NCBI RefSeq assembly: GCF_042687825.1
Contig: NZ_JBHUQE010000002.1
Location: forward strand, 124,001-188,000
Source of the DNA: Sedimentitalea sp042687825
GTDB lineage: Bacteria > Pseudomonadota > Alphaproteobacteria > Rhodobacterales > Rhodobacteraceae
DNA length: 64,000 nucleotides
Reading direction: 5' to 3'
In this document: positions 1-9,281 of the stretch, piece by piece
Position numbering within the stretch: the stretch's first letter is position 1
Layout: the number at the start of each line of letters is the position of its first letter
Program-made: the position numbers and the translations under genes
Notes under the pieces: generated by a model
Seen by the model: only the letters and a program-made list of their open reading frames with translations
Databases searched by the model: none
Told to the model about the DNA's origin: nothing

Positions 1-896
1 CAGCGCGGTCCGAAATTGCACCCCGGGGGACGTTCGTGCGGCAGCGGGAAATTGCCGGGAATGGCGACCAGCGGGCGGTTGTTCTTGTCGGCACCGGGCA
101 GGGGGATCGAGCGGAACAGCGCCTGCGTATAGGGGTGCTGCATCTCGTCGAACACCTCTTTGATGCTGCCGCGTTCCACCGCCTCGCCGGAATACATCAC
201 GCAGATGCGGTCGCAGGTTTCCAGCACCAGGCCCAGATTGTGGCTGATGAACAGCATCGACGTGCCGTATTTGCGGCCCAGATCCTTGACCAGTTCGACG
301 ATGGCCGCTTCGACGGTCACGTCCAGCGCGGTGGTCGGTTCGTCCAGGATCAGCAGCGACGGTTCGCTCATCAGCGCCATCGCGATCACGATGCGCTGCT
401 GCTGGCCGCCGGACAACTGGTGCGGATAGGCATCCAGAATGCGTTTGGGGTCGGGCAGCTTGACGTCGGTGACCACCTGCAGGGCGCGGTCATAGGCCTC
501 TTTCTCGCTGGCGCCCTGATGGATCATCGGCACTTCCATCAATTGCTTGCCGATCTTCATCGCCGGGTTCAGGCTGGCCATCGGTTCCTGATAGATCATC
601 GCGATTTCGCTGCCGCGGATGCCGCGCAGTTCCTCGGCGCTCATCCCGGACAGGTCGCGGCCCTTGAACTTGATGCTGCCGCCGACAATGCGGCCGTTCT
701 TGCCCAGATCCTGCATCACCCCCAGCGCTACGGTGGATTTGCCGCAGCCGGATTCTCCAACCAGTCCGACCGCTTCGCCGGGTTGCACGATCACCGAGAA
801 ATCCATCACTGCCGGGATTTCCCGCAGTCGCGTGAAGAAGCTGATCGACAGTTTTTCGATTTCGAGGATCGGGCCGTCATAATCCCATTTCGCCAT
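1..896 (-). CDS. Peptide ABC transporter ATP-binding protein, DppD/OppD type (partial)
   Basis: This is the ATPase of a dipeptide/oligopeptide importer; it hydrolyses ATP on the cytoplasmic face to drive uptake. The visible 298 codons contain a Walker A motif (GESGCGKST, about residues 48-56), the Q-loop region (MIYQEPMASLNP), the ABC signature (LSGGQQQR) and Walker B (LLILDEPTTALD) followed by the H-loop ISHN. The final visible part (PHERPPGCNF) belongs to the C-terminal oligopeptide-transporter extension with its conserved Cys, so only a short C-terminus lies beyond the window. The ATG at 896 is 142 bases downstream of the permease stop. It is the fourth gene of a minus-strand operon with binding protein and two permeases; a DppF-type partner would be expected off the left edge. 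Confidence 0.93.
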   Translation of the reverse strand, partial: MAKWDYDGPILEIEKLSISFFTRLREIPAVMDFSVIVQPGEAVGLVGESGCGKSTVALGVMQDLGKNGRIVGGSIKFKGRDLSGMSAEELRGIRGSEIAMIYQEPMASLNPAMKIGKQLMEVPMIHQGASEKEAYDRALQVVTDVKLPDPKRILDAYPHQLSGGQQQRIVIAMALMSEPSLLILDEPTTALDVTVEAAIVELVKDLGRKYGTSMLFISHNLGLVLETCDRICVMYSGEAVERGSIKEVFDEMQHPYTQALFRSIPLPGADKNNRPLVAIPGNFPLPHERPPGCNFGPR

Positions 897-1038
897 GTCG
901 TCTCTCCCGTTGCCGGTCGGTATCCAAAGGCGTGCCTTGCGGCACATTCCTCTTGTTTCGTCTGGCGCCCCGCGGAAACGGGGGCCTGGGTGTCGAGGGA
1001 CGGCGGCGCTGGCAGCCTTGCGCCCCGTTTTCCCGTCG

Positions 1039-2232
1039 CTAGTCCTTGAGGCTTTCCTCGCGCAGCCCGTCCGCCAGCAGGTTCAATCCCAGCACCAGCG
1101 ACAGCAGGGCAAAGGCTGGCGGCAGCGCCGGGTGCAGGTAGATCGACAACAGCTTGCGCCCTTCGTTGATGGTGCTGCCCCAGTCCGGGCTTTCCGGTGG
1201 AAGGCCCAGGCCGAAGAAGCCCAGCGTGCCCAGAAGGATCGTGGTATAGCCGATGCGCAGGCAGAAATCGACGATCAGCGGGCCGCGCGCATTGGGCAGA
1301 ATTTCCCACAGCATGATGTACCAGGGGCCTTCGCCACGGGTCTGGGCGGCGGCGACGTAGTCGCGGGTCTTGATGTCCATCGCCAGGCCGCGCACGATGC
1401 GGAACACTGTGGGCGAGTTGACGAAGACCACCGAGACAAAGACGACCAGAATGCCGCCGGGAATGTCAAAGATGTCCAGCACGCCGGGCAGGATCGCGAC
1501 CTTGGTTCCGGCCTCGGAAATCAGCGACAGATAGAGCCATGTCATCACGCCCAGCACTCCGATCAGCAATGGTGTGCGAAAGCGCGGCTGGGTGTAATAG
1601 CGCGAGTTCAGCAGGACGCCGACAAAGATGATCGGAAAGATGAACAACACCGTCGCCATGTAGTTCGGCACGCCGGTGACGACGATCTCGGGCGTGACCA
1701 GCAGATAGAACAGCAGGATCACCGGAAAGGCCAGGATCAGGTTCGCCAGAAATGACAGCAGCGTGTCCAGCCGGCCGCCGTAATAGCCGGCCGGCAGGCC
1801 CAGGGTGATGCCGACCATGAAGGCGAACAGCGTCGCCAGCGGGGCGATCTGCACCACCACCCAGGCGCCGCTGACCATGCGGCTGAAAACATCGCGCGCC
1901 AGGTTGTCGCCACCCAGCAGATACCAGGCGTACTGGCCGTCTTCGGGACTGCGCAGTGGTGTGCCCGGGACCTTGTTCTTCATTCCGGACAGCTGGGCCA
2001 GCGGATCATGGGTGACGATCAGATCCAGCGCGCCGAAAATGCCGGTAAAGACCCAGAACATCACCAGCGCAAAGCCGATCATGCCGATCGGGCTGTCAAA
2101 CAGCTTGCCGTAGAGACCCAGCCGCCGCTTGAACGCGGCTGAGACGGCGAACAGGATGATCAGCGCCAGCCAGACCGGGGTGAACTGGTACAGGATTCGG
2201 GTGAAAATTTCGAATGTGCCGAGAGGTTCCAT
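1039..2232 (-). CDS. Peptide ABC transporter permease, DppC/OppC type
   Basis: Inner-membrane channel subunit of the peptide importer. The 397-residue protein has the BPD permease EAA loop (AAAQTRGEGPWYIMLWEILPNA region, near residue 300) and the typical C-terminal GLGLPPESPDWG segment. It is about 100 residues longer than the family norm (about 290): there is an extra hydrophobic N-terminal stretch before the usual first helix, and an inserted hydrophobic block around residues 170-250 that interrupts the usual core. The start at 2232 lies 15 bases after the DppB stop, consistent with co-transcription. Specificity cannot be read from the sequence. Confidence 0.92.
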   Translation of the reverse strand: MEPLGTFEIFTRILYQFTPVWLALIILFAVSAAFKRRLGLYGKLFDSPIGMIGFALVMFWVFTGIFGALDLIVTHDPLAQLSGMKNKVPGTPLRSPEDGQYAWYLLGGDNLARDVFSRMVSGAWVVVQIAPLATLFAFMVGITLGLPAGYYGGRLDTLLSFLANLILAFPVILLFYLLVTPEIVVTGVPNYMATVLFIFPIIFVGVLLNSRYYTQPRFRTPLLIGVLGVMTWLYLSLISEAGTKVAILPGVLDIFDIPGGILVVFVSVVFVNSPTVFRIVRGLAMDIKTRDYVAAAQTRGEGPWYIMLWEILPNARGPLIVDFCLRIGYTTILLGTLGFFGLGLPPESPDWGSTINEGRKLLSIYLHPALPPAFALLSLVLGLNLLADGLREESLKD

Positions 2233-2247
2233 GTTCCCGTTCCTCCC

Positions 2248-3294
2248 TTACGAAATGCGAATACGCGGATTCAGGTAGACATAGCCGATATCCGATATCA
2301 GCTGCGTCACCAGCACCACGATCACTGAGACCACCGAAACCGCCAGCAAGAGCTCGATATCATTGTTGCTTGCTGCCTGCACCAGCGTCCAGCCGAACCC
2401 CTTGTAGTTGAACAGGGTCTCGACGATCACCACGCCGTTCAGCAGCCAGGGAAATTGCAGCATGATCACGGTAAACGGCGCGATCAGCGCGTTGCGCAGG
2501 GCGTGTTTGAGGACGATATTGCTGAACTTGACGCCTTTCAGACGCGCGGTGCGGATGTATTGCGCGGTCATCACCTCGGTCATGCTGGCCCGGGTCATGC
2601 GCGCGATATAGCCCATGCCGTACAGCGAGATGGTCAGGACCGGCAGAAAGAAGTTGCCGAAATTGGCGTCGTCCATCGCCGAGGTTGCGGTGCCCTTGAA
2701 CCATTTCAGCCCCACCGCCGACGAAGCGAAAACGGCGATCAGGATCACCCCCGAGACATATTCGGGCGTCGCCGTGCTGATGATCGAAAAGGTGGTCAGC
2801 GTGCGGTCGGTCTTTGATCCTTCGCGCATGCCGGCCAGCACTCCAACGATCAGCGCGGCGGGCACCATCAGGATCATCACCCAGAACATCAGTTTGCCGG
2901 TCAGCGCCAGACGTGTCGCGATGATTTCGCGCACGGGCTGCTTGAACACGATGGAATATCCCCAGTCGCCCTGCAGGATGCCGCAGAATTTGGGGGCCGT
3001 CTCGGCCGTCAGATCGCCACGGATGCAGCGCCCGCTGACCCGACCGTCAGAGTCGGAATAGGTAAAGCCCGGCAGAACCCCCAGCCATTCGCCGTATTTG
3101 ACGGCCGTGGGCTGCAGATAGCCGCGCTTGTCCAGCCAGCTTTCCACCTGGGCATCCGTCATCCGGACGTTGCCCTGGGTTTTCCCGAGCTTTTCGAGGT
3201 TCGGGTAAAGATTGGTCAGAAAAAAGACGACATAGGTCAGGCAGAGTGCGGTGACCAGCATCATCCCGACGCGGCGTAAGATAAATAGTCCCAT
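2248..3294 (-). CDS. Peptide ABC transporter permease, DppB/OppB type
   Basis: First permease of the peptide importer. I chose the ATG at 3294 (protein begins MGLFILRRVGMM, the usual DppB amino end, with ACAGGGACAGGG directly upstream) rather than an upstream ATG at 3345. The 348-residue protein has an N-terminal membrane helix, a periplasmic region enlarged to about 90 residues and containing two Cys (RCIRGD and FCGIL), then the permease core with the EAA-type loop (YIRTARLKGV, HALRNALIAP). Genes before and after it encode the binding protein and second permease. Confidence 0.92.
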   Translation of the reverse strand: MGLFILRRVGMMLVTALCLTYVVFFLTNLYPNLEKLGKTQGNVRMTDAQVESWLDKRGYLQPTAVKYGEWLGVLPGFTYSDSDGRVSGRCIRGDLTAETAPKFCGILQGDWGYSIVFKQPVREIIATRLALTGKLMFWVMILMVPAALIVGVLAGMREGSKTDRTLTTFSIISTATPEYVSGVILIAVFASSAVGLKWFKGTATSAMDDANFGNFFLPVLTISLYGMGYIARMTRASMTEVMTAQYIRTARLKGVKFSNIVLKHALRNALIAPFTVIMLQFPWLLNGVVIVETLFNYKGFGWTLVQAASNNDIELLLAVSVVSVIVVLVTQLISDIGYVYLNPRIRIS

Positions 3295-3436
3295 CCCTGT
3301 CCCTGTTTCTTGTGCGGTGTCCGGCGTGCCGCAAAAGGCGTTCACCGGCGGCCTGTTGTCACGACCCGAAATCCGTCAGCGTGCGGACGCGATCCGCAAG
3401 GCGGGGCCGGTCGGACCGGCCCCGCCCGGGATCCGT

Positions 3437-5104
3437 TCAGGCCGAAAAGCCGATCTCGTGGATCTTGATCTCGTGCGACGGATGCTTTTCGGCGTTCACC
3501 ACATTGCCGTTGCTATGGGCATAGAGCGACCGCCAGTAGGGTTGGATGATCACCCCATCCTCGCGCATGAGCGTTTCGATCTTGGCCATCACCTCGCGCC
3601 GCTTTTCGACATCGGCAATCGCCAGGGCCTGATTGATCAGGGCATCGAATTCAGGATTGGCATAGCCGGATTCATTCCACGCCTCGCCTGACCGATAGGC
3701 CAGTGACAACACCTGCACATCCAGCGGCCGGTGGTTCCACGATGTGGCGCTGAACGGATATTTGGTCCAGTCGTTCCAGAACGTCGCGCCCGGCAGGATC
3801 GTGCGTTTCACGTTGATCCCTGCGTCGCGCAGCTGGGCCGCGATCGCGTCGCCGGTGTTGCGGATCCAGTCGTCGTCGATGGTGATCAGCTCATGTTCGA
3901 AATCGCCCATGCCGGCCTCGTCCATCAACGCCTTTGCCGCCGCCGGATCGTAGGTCGGAGCGCCGATATCGGCATAGGCCGGGTGGATCGGGCAGACGTG
4001 ATGGTTTTCCGCCGTTGTGCCGCGGCCGTTATAGCCCAGTTCGAGACAAACCTCGTTGTCGACCGCCATGGCCAGCGCCCGGCGGGTGCGCGCATCGGCA
4101 TAGGGAACGATACCGTCGACTTCGGTCTGCTGGTTGGGTCGGAACACGACGGTCGAGGCGGTCACGGCCTCGCTGCGTTCCCAGCCGATCGAATCCATGA
4201 TGTCGATGAAATCGCCGATGGTTTCATAGAACAGGTCGACCTCTTCGGATTCCGCAGCCGCGACCCAGGCTGCCGGATCGGTCCCGTAGTCGATATATTC
4301 GACCCGGTCGAGATAGGGGCCGCCGAACACTTCGGTTCCCCACCAGGTATGGTCCGGATGGCGTTCGACCACGCATTTCACGCCGACTTCCATCGACACG
4401 CCGCGATAGGGACCGGTACCGATCGCAAAGAACGGATCGCCCCCGTCATAGCTGGAATGCACCAGCGCCGCGGGATAGTCCGAAAAATTGGCGATTATGG
4501 CGATGTCCGGGTTGGCCAGATTCAACTGAACCGTGTGCTCGTCGACAACCACGATGGCGCCGTCGCGCGCCTTGCCGGTTTCCGGATCGGCCAGAGCGGT
4601 CAGCCGCGTGGCCATGGAACTGTCTTCGACCGTTGCATCGGTCCAGCGCGCAATGTTGCGGGCCACGTCGTCGGCGGTGAAATCGTCGCCATTCTGCCAT
4701 TTCACGCCCTTGCGGAGCTTCAGCGTGTATTGCGTGGCGTCCTGGTTGACTTCCCAGCTGTCCAGCAGCATGCCCGAGAACGACCCGTCCCGATTGTAGG
4801 ATACCAGGTATTCCAGCATCCCCCGGGTCTGGTTGCCCAGCTCGCTCCAGTCATAGGACCGGGGGTCCTTCAGAGCCTTGACGTAATGTTCGATGCGCAG
4901 GGTGCCGCCTTGCTTGATCTCCTGCGCCGACGCTTTTGTCGGGGCGGCAAGGCCGATCATGCCATAGGCGGCCGCGGCGGACACCCCCAACGTGGTTGCG
5001 CGCGCCAAAAATTCGCGGCGGCTGAGATGGCCCTCGCGGTATTCCCGGGCGTGCATTTGCGCGGCCCAGTGGGGTGGGCGAGCGTCTTCTGTGTGCTTTG
5101 TCAT
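3437..5104 (-). CDS. Peptide ABC transporter substrate-binding protein, Tat-exported (SBP_bac_5)
   Basis: Periplasmic binding protein that delivers peptide-like ligands to the DppBC channel. The start at 5104 is preceded by CAGGGAAAA and gives a 555-residue protein with a Tat signal peptide: SRREFLARA at residues 28-36, a hydrophobic stretch, and a likely cleavage after KASA near residue 60. The mature part has the SBP family 5 features (YTLKLRKGVKWQNGDDFTADDV; FAIGTGPYR; ARTRRALAMAVD). It is the first gene of the operon. An upstream start (5161) exists but would put a long tail before the Tat motif and lacks a good ribosome site. Confidence 0.93.
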   Translation of the reverse strand: MTKHTEDARPPHWAAQMHAREYREGHLSRREFLARATTLGVSAAAAYGMIGLAAPTKASAQEIKQGGTLRIEHYVKALKDPRSYDWSELGNQTRGMLEYLVSYNRDGSFSGMLLDSWEVNQDATQYTLKLRKGVKWQNGDDFTADDVARNIARWTDATVEDSSMATRLTALADPETGKARDGAIVVVDEHTVQLNLANPDIAIIANFSDYPAALVHSSYDGGDPFFAIGTGPYRGVSMEVGVKCVVERHPDHTWWGTEVFGGPYLDRVEYIDYGTDPAAWVAAAESEEVDLFYETIGDFIDIMDSIGWERSEAVTASTVVFRPNQQTEVDGIVPYADARTRRALAMAVDNEVCLELGYNGRGTTAENHHVCPIHPAYADIGAPTYDPAAAKALMDEAGMGDFEHELITIDDDWIRNTGDAIAAQLRDAGINVKRTILPGATFWNDWTKYPFSATSWNHRPLDVQVLSLAYRSGEAWNESGYANPEFDALINQALAIADVEKRREVMAKIETLMREDGVIIQPYWRSLYAHSNGNVVNAEKHPSHEIKIHEIGFSA

Positions 5105-5269
5105 ACGATTTTCCCTGTCTTGCAGTCGGTTATCCGGGATGCGCGCCGCAGGCGAAACCACCGCCTGATCGAAGAGCGCGACGTCTGTTTTCAGATTTTA
5201 CCATCCCCCTGACAGCATTCGGCCCCAGTTTTCTCGGCCCGTCAATGTTCGGTTTGGTCATATGAGGGT

Positions 5270-5306
5270 AAAAAAGCGACATTCCGATCACAAAAAAACG
5301 ACATCC
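5270..5306 (-). promoter_or_regulatory. Tandem direct repeat in the peptide-transporter upstream region
   Basis: Two near-identical 15-16 bp units, AAAAAAGCGACATTCC (5270-5285) and AAAAAAACGACATCC (5292-5306), start 22 bp apart, i.e. about two helical turns, on the plus strand. Seen from the operon they read GGATGTCGTTTTTTT then GGAATGTCGCTTTTTT, about 170-200 bp before the binding-protein start. The phasing suggests an activator or repressor binding as a dimer on one DNA face; the regulator is unknown. Confidence 0.4.
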
Positions 5307-5374
5307 TGCCCGCGAAAAGGCCGGGCCGGCCCCCGGATTCGCCCCGGTCCCGGCAACGGACGCGAGGGTTCGCG

Positions 5375-6241
5375 TCAGATCGAAGGTTGAACCTGGATCC
5401 AGTCCTGCATCTTGGAGCGGAACCAGGTGCGCTGTCGCTTGGCGAATTGCCGGGTGGCGATGGTGGCGCGCCGGCGGGCCGTTTCCAGGTCGATTTCGCC
5501 GCGCAGATACGCCGCCAGTTCCGGTACGCCGATGGCCTTGAAGGCCGGCAGAGCCGGATTGAAACGGTCCAGCATGGTGCCGACCTCGGTCAGCGCGCCC
5601 TGGTCCAGCATCTGGTCGAAACGCCGTTCGATCCGGTCCAGCAACCAGTCCCGCGGGGTTTGCAGAACCAGCGGCACGGTTCGGTCCACCGGCAAGAGCG
5701 GCGGCGGCGTGTCGGCCTGCCAGTCTGCCAGCGGCCGGCCGGTGGCGGTCAGTACTTCAAAGGCGCGCTGAACCCGCGCCCGGTTCTGCCGGTCCAGCCC
5801 CGACAGAGTGCGCGCATCGACCGCATCCAGCAGATCCGCCAGAGACATCGAATCGGCCCGGGCGCGAAGGGCGGGCGGAACCGGCGGGATGACCGCCATG
5901 CCGCGGGTCAGCGCGGAGAAATACAGGCCGGTGCCACCGACGATGATCGGGCGTTGCGGTCCGCCCAGCAGGGGCGTCAGGTCGCGCAGCCAGTCGCCGG
6001 CAGAATAGGACACGGTCCAGGGCACGTGACCGTATAGCGCATGCGCGGCCCTTGCTTCGTCAGCGGGCGCGGGGCGGGCGGTAATCACCCGCCAGCAATC
6101 ATAGACCTGGCTGGCGTCGGCATTGATGATGACGCCGCCGCCGCGTTCGGCGATCTCCAGCGCCAGGGCCGACTTTCCCGAGGCCGTCGGACCGGCGATC
6201 AGCACCGGCCGATCGGCGGGGATTTCGGGCAAATTCCTCAT
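5375..6241 (-). CDS. miaA: tRNA dimethylallyltransferase MiaA
   Basis: Transfers a dimethylallyl group from DMAPP to N6 of A37 in tRNAs that read UNN codons. The 288-residue protein has the P-loop IAGPTASGKS near residues 16-25, the VGGTGLYFSALTRG motif and the C-terminal ATRQFAKRQRTWFR segment. The ATG at 6241 gives the usual MiaA length; the frame stays open far upstream over pyrH on the other strand, which is chance. It is divergent from pyrH, with 135 bp between starts. A GC-rich inverted repeat followed by TTTT just past its 3' end (about 5315-5335) could terminate it. Confidence 0.95.
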   Translation of the reverse strand: MRNLPEIPADRPVLIAGPTASGKSALALEIAERGGGVIINADASQVYDCWRVITARPAPADEARAAHALYGHVPWTVSYSAGDWLRDLTPLLGGPQRPIIVGGTGLYFSALTRGMAVIPPVPPALRARADSMSLADLLDAVDARTLSGLDRQNRARVQRAFEVLTATGRPLADWQADTPPPLLPVDRTVPLVLQTPRDWLLDRIERRFDQMLDQGALTEVGTMLDRFNPALPAFKAIGVPELAAYLRGEIDLETARRRATIATRQFAKRQRTWFRSKMQDWIQVQPSI

Positions 6242-6376
6242 GCCGGTCCGATCCGGGCTGCACGTGATCTGGGAATTGTTCGGCTCCTTGTCCTCAAGTA
6301 CGGGAAGCGCATTGAACCCGGACGCGATTTCCTTCATTTTGCGCGAAATTAAACCCGTGCCGCAGCGGAGCGCAAC

Positions 6377-7138
6377 ATGACCTCTTCCTCCCCGACCGAG
6401 ACCCTGCTTGCCGATCCCGTCCTGCCCGACACCACCTATCGGCGGGTGATGCTGAAAATTTCCGGCGAGGCGCTGATGGGCGACCAGGGCTTCGGCCTGC
6501 ATCCGCCGACCGTGCAGCGGATCGCCGAAGAAGTGAAATCGGTGCATGATCTGGGGGTCGAGATCTGCATGGTCATCGGCGGCGGCAACATCTTTCGCGG
6601 ATTGCAGGGATCGGCGCAGGGCATGGAGCGCACGACCGCCGACTATATGGGCATGCTGGCCACGGTGATGAATGCGCTGGCAATGCAGTCGGCGCTGGAA
6701 GCCCTGAGCATCCACACCCGCGTGATCAGCGCCATCACCATGAACGAGGTCGCCGAACCCTATATCCGTCGCCGCGCGGTGCGGCATCTCGAGAAAAAGC
6801 GCGTCTGCATCTTTGCCGCCGGCACCGGCAACCCCTATTTCACCACCGATACGGCCGCGACCCTGCGCGCCAACGAGATGAAATGCGAGGCGATCTTTAA
6901 AGGAACCAAGGTGGACGGGGTTTATGACAAGGATCCCGCCAAACACGCCGATGCCACGCGTTACGAGGTGGTCAGCTATGATGACGTGCTGGCCAAGCGG
7001 TTGGGGGTGATGGATGCCAGTGCCATCGCGCTGGCGCGCGACAACAACCTGCCGATCATCGTCTTCTCGCTGGACGAGCCGGGCGGGTTTCGCGGCATTC
7101 TGGCGGGTCGCGGCACCTATACAAAGGTCCATGGCTAA
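6377..7138 (+). CDS. pyrH: UMP kinase PyrH
   Basis: Phosphorylates UMP to UDP, the first step from UMP to UTP and CTP. The 253-residue amino-acid-kinase-fold protein has the amino-terminal KISGEALMG, the glycine loop VIGGGNIFRG, the RRAVRHLEK segment, FFAAGTGNPYFTTDTAA-type uridylate site (residues about 150-168) and KGTKVDGVYDKDP. About 15 residues at the amino end precede the conserved region. It opens the long plus-strand supercluster and is followed 44 bp later by frr, the common bacterial order. Confidence 0.97.
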   Translation: MTSSSPTETLLADPVLPDTTYRRVMLKISGEALMGDQGFGLHPPTVQRIAEEVKSVHDLGVEICMVIGGGNIFRGLQGSAQGMERTTADYMGMLATVMNALAMQSALEALSIHTRVISAITMNEVAEPYIRRRAVRHLEKKRVCIFAAGTGNPYFTTDTAATLRANEMKCEAIFKGTKVDGVYDKDPAKHADATRYEVVSYDDVLAKRLGVMDASAIALARDNNLPIIVFSLDEPGGFRGILAGRGTYTKVHG

Positions 7139-7182
7139 GGCTATAGAGCCTGAAAACACGCGCCAAGAACGGGGAGAGCGGT

Positions 7183-7746
7183 ATGTCGGACGATTTCATG
7201 CTGGACACGGATGACCTGGAACGCCGGATGCAGGGGGCGATCAGCGCGTTGCGGACCGAGTTCGCGTCGTTGCGCACGGGCCGCGCCAGCGCGTCGATGC
7301 TGGAACCGGTGATGGTCGATGCCTATGGCCAGAAGACCCCGATCAACCAGGTCGGCACGGTGAACGTGCCGGAATCGCGGATGGTGACGATCAATGTCTG
7401 GGACAAGGGCCTGGTCGGCAAGGTCGAAAAGGCGATCCGCGAAAGCGGTCTGGGCATCAATCCGCAACTGAACGGCACGATCATCATGCTGCCGATCCCC
7501 GAACTGAATGAAGAGCGTCGCCGTGAACTGACCAAGGTGGCCGGGCAATATGCCGAGCACGCCCGTGTGGCGATCCGCAACGTGCGGCGCGACGGCATGG
7601 ATCAGGTAAAAAAGGCCAAGGCCGACGGATTGTCCGAGGATGACCAGAAATTCTGGGAAACCGAGGTGCAGGAGCTGACCGACAAGCTGATCGCCGCCGT
7701 GGATGCGGCGCTGGAAACAAAACAAGCCGAAATCATGCAGGTTTAG
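7183..7746 (+). CDS. frr: Ribosome recycling factor
   Basis: Acts with EF-G to split post-termination ribosomes. The 187-residue length is that of the family; conserved features are LRTGRASASMLEPVMVDAYG near residues 28-47, the VPESRMVTINVWDKG strand, and the C-terminal helices RNVRRDGMDQVKK and KFWETEVQELTDK. Start at 7183 is preceded by a GGGGAGAGCGGT ribosome site. It sits between pyrH and uppS. Confidence 0.97.
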   Translation: MSDDFMLDTDDLERRMQGAISALRTEFASLRTGRASASMLEPVMVDAYGQKTPINQVGTVNVPESRMVTINVWDKGLVGKVEKAIRESGLGINPQLNGTIIMLPIPELNEERRRELTKVAGQYAEHARVAIRNVRRDGMDQVKKAKADGLSEDDQKFWETEVQELTDKLIAAVDAALETKQAEIMQV

Positions 7747-7755
7747 CCCGGCAGG

Positions 7756-8490
7756 ATGTCCACTGTTCCGAAACCTTCGCCACCGCCCGGTGGCCCGCAG
7801 CATGTTGCTATCATCATGGATGGCAATGGACGCTGGGCGACGATGCGCGGCCGGCCCCGGCTGTTTGGGCATCACGCCGGTGCGCGCCGGGTGCGCGAAG
7901 TCGTCGAAGCCTGCCCCGATCTGGGTGTCAAATACCTGACGATCTTTGCGTTTTCGACCGAAAACTGGAAACGGACCCAGGCCGAAGTCGCCGGTTTGAT
8001 GAGCCTGTTTCGCCGCTATATCGCCAAGGAAACCCGCGCTCTGGACGCCCGCGGCGTGCGGGTTCGGTTCATTGGCGACCGGGTGCGGCTGGATGCCAAG
8101 CTGATCGCGCTGATGGATCAGCTGGAACAGAAGACCCGGCACAATGACAGCGTGCACCTGACCATTGCTCTGAATTACGGCGGTCGCGACGAAGTGGCCC
8201 GCGCCACCAAGCGGCTGGCCCAGGACGTCGCCGAGGGCCGGCTGAAACCGTCGGATGTGGATGAAGAAACGCTGCCGCGCTATCTGGACACCCATGTCCT
8301 GCCCGATCCGGACCTGGTGATCCGCACCAGCGGCGAAGCGCGGATCAGCAATTTTCTGCTGTGGCAATCAGCCTATGCGGAATACGAGTTCATCGATACG
8401 CTGTGGCCGGATTTCTCGGCCGAGGAACTGCGCCGGCTCTGCACCAGTTTCGGCACCCGCGATCGCCGTTTCGGGGCGGTCGTATCATGA
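7756..8490 (+). CDS. uppS: Isoprenyl transferase (undecaprenyl diphosphate synthase) UppS
   Basis: Condenses isopentenyl diphosphate onto farnesyl diphosphate to make the C55 lipid carrier for peptidoglycan and polysaccharide. The 244-residue protein shows the cis-prenyltransferase signatures IIMDGNGRWA (catalytic Asp), FAFSTENWKR, LNYGGRDE and the C-terminal RTSGEARISNFLLWQSAYAE. It starts 9 bp after frr with only a weak CAGG before ATG, and its stop overlaps the cdsA start (ATGA), suggesting translational coupling. Confidence 0.96.
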   Translation: MSTVPKPSPPPGGPQHVAIIMDGNGRWATMRGRPRLFGHHAGARRVREVVEACPDLGVKYLTIFAFSTENWKRTQAEVAGLMSLFRRYIAKETRALDARGVRVRFIGDRVRLDAKLIALMDQLEQKTRHNDSVHLTIALNYGGRDEVARATKRLAQDVAEGRLKPSDVDEETLPRYLDTHVLPDPDLVIRTSGEARISNFLLWQSAYAEYEFIDTLWPDFSAEELRRLCTSFGTRDRRFGAVVS

Positions 8491-9281
8491 ACAACCCCGA
8501 CCGCTGGTCCGATCTGGCTACCCGCGTCGGCTCGGGCGTGGTGATGGTGATCGTCGGGCTGGGCGCGGTGATCGCCGGGGCCGACGTGTTTCACGGCTTT
8601 ATCGCCCTGTTGTGCGGCGCGATGGTCTGGGAACTGGCGCGCATGCTGGCGGCGGGGCGCGGTGGGGCATTGGCTCCGGGCCTTGGGGCGCTGACGACCG
8701 TGTCGGTCATGGTATCGATCTATCTGTCCGGCCTGCTGGCCGGCCCCGTGCTGTTGGCCCCGGCGATCATCGGCACCGCCGTGATGCCAAGGCATCGGTC
8801 GGTTTTTGCGCTGTTCACCGTGCTGGTGGTGCTGGCCGGGTACGAGATGATGCAGGTGCGCGACAGTTTCGGTCTGGTTTGGATTTTCTGGCTGGTGCTG
8901 GTTGTCGTGATGTCGGATGTCGCCGGCTATTTCGCCGGGCGAATGCTGGGCGGGCCGAAATTCTGGCCGCGGGTCAGCCCGAAAAAGACCTGGTCGGGCA
9001 CGGTTGCCGGGTGGATTGGCGCAGCCCTGCTGGGGCTGGTGTTTGCGCTGGCGACCGATGCCGGGCTGTCTCTGGTGCCCTATTCGGTGCTGGTCGCTTT
9101 TGCCGCGCAGATGGGCGACATTGCCGAAAGCGCGGTGAAACGCATGGTCGGGGTCAAGGATTCCAGCAACCTGATCCCCGGCCATGGCGGGTTTCTGGAC
9201 CGGTTCGACGGCATGCTGGGGGCTGCGTTCTTCGTGCTGCTGACCGGAGCGCTGATCGGGCTGCCGCCCGGGGCGGCCTGA
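8487..9281 (+). CDS. cdsA: Phosphatidate cytidylyltransferase CdsA
   Basis: Integral membrane enzyme converting phosphatidate and CTP to CDP-diacylglycerol, the precursor of all phospholipids. The 264-residue protein has several hydrophobic helices and ends with the family signature VKRMVGVKDSSNLIPGHGG followed by FLDRFDGM. The start at 8487 (MNNPDRWSDL) is set by the ATGA overlap with uppS; longer in-frame starts lie inside uppS. Its TGA overlaps the dxr ATG by one base. Confidence 0.96.
   Translation: MNNPDRWSDLATRVGSGVVMVIVGLGAVIAGADVFHGFIALLCGAMVWELARMLAAGRGGALAPGLGALTTVSVMVSIYLSGLLAGPVLLAPAIIGTAVMPRHRSVFALFTVLVVLAGYEMMQVRDSFGLVWIFWLVLVVVMSDVAGYFAGRMLGGPKFWPRVSPKKTWSGTVAGWIGAALLGLVFALATDAGLSLVPYSVLVAFAAQMGDIAESAVKRMVGVKDSSNLIPGHGGFLDRFDGMLGAAFFVLLTGALIGLPPGAA

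Noticed and set aside
6242..7159. Amino-terminal extension of MiaA to 594 residues
   Set aside because: The added part is antisense to pyrH and frr and has no family similarity.
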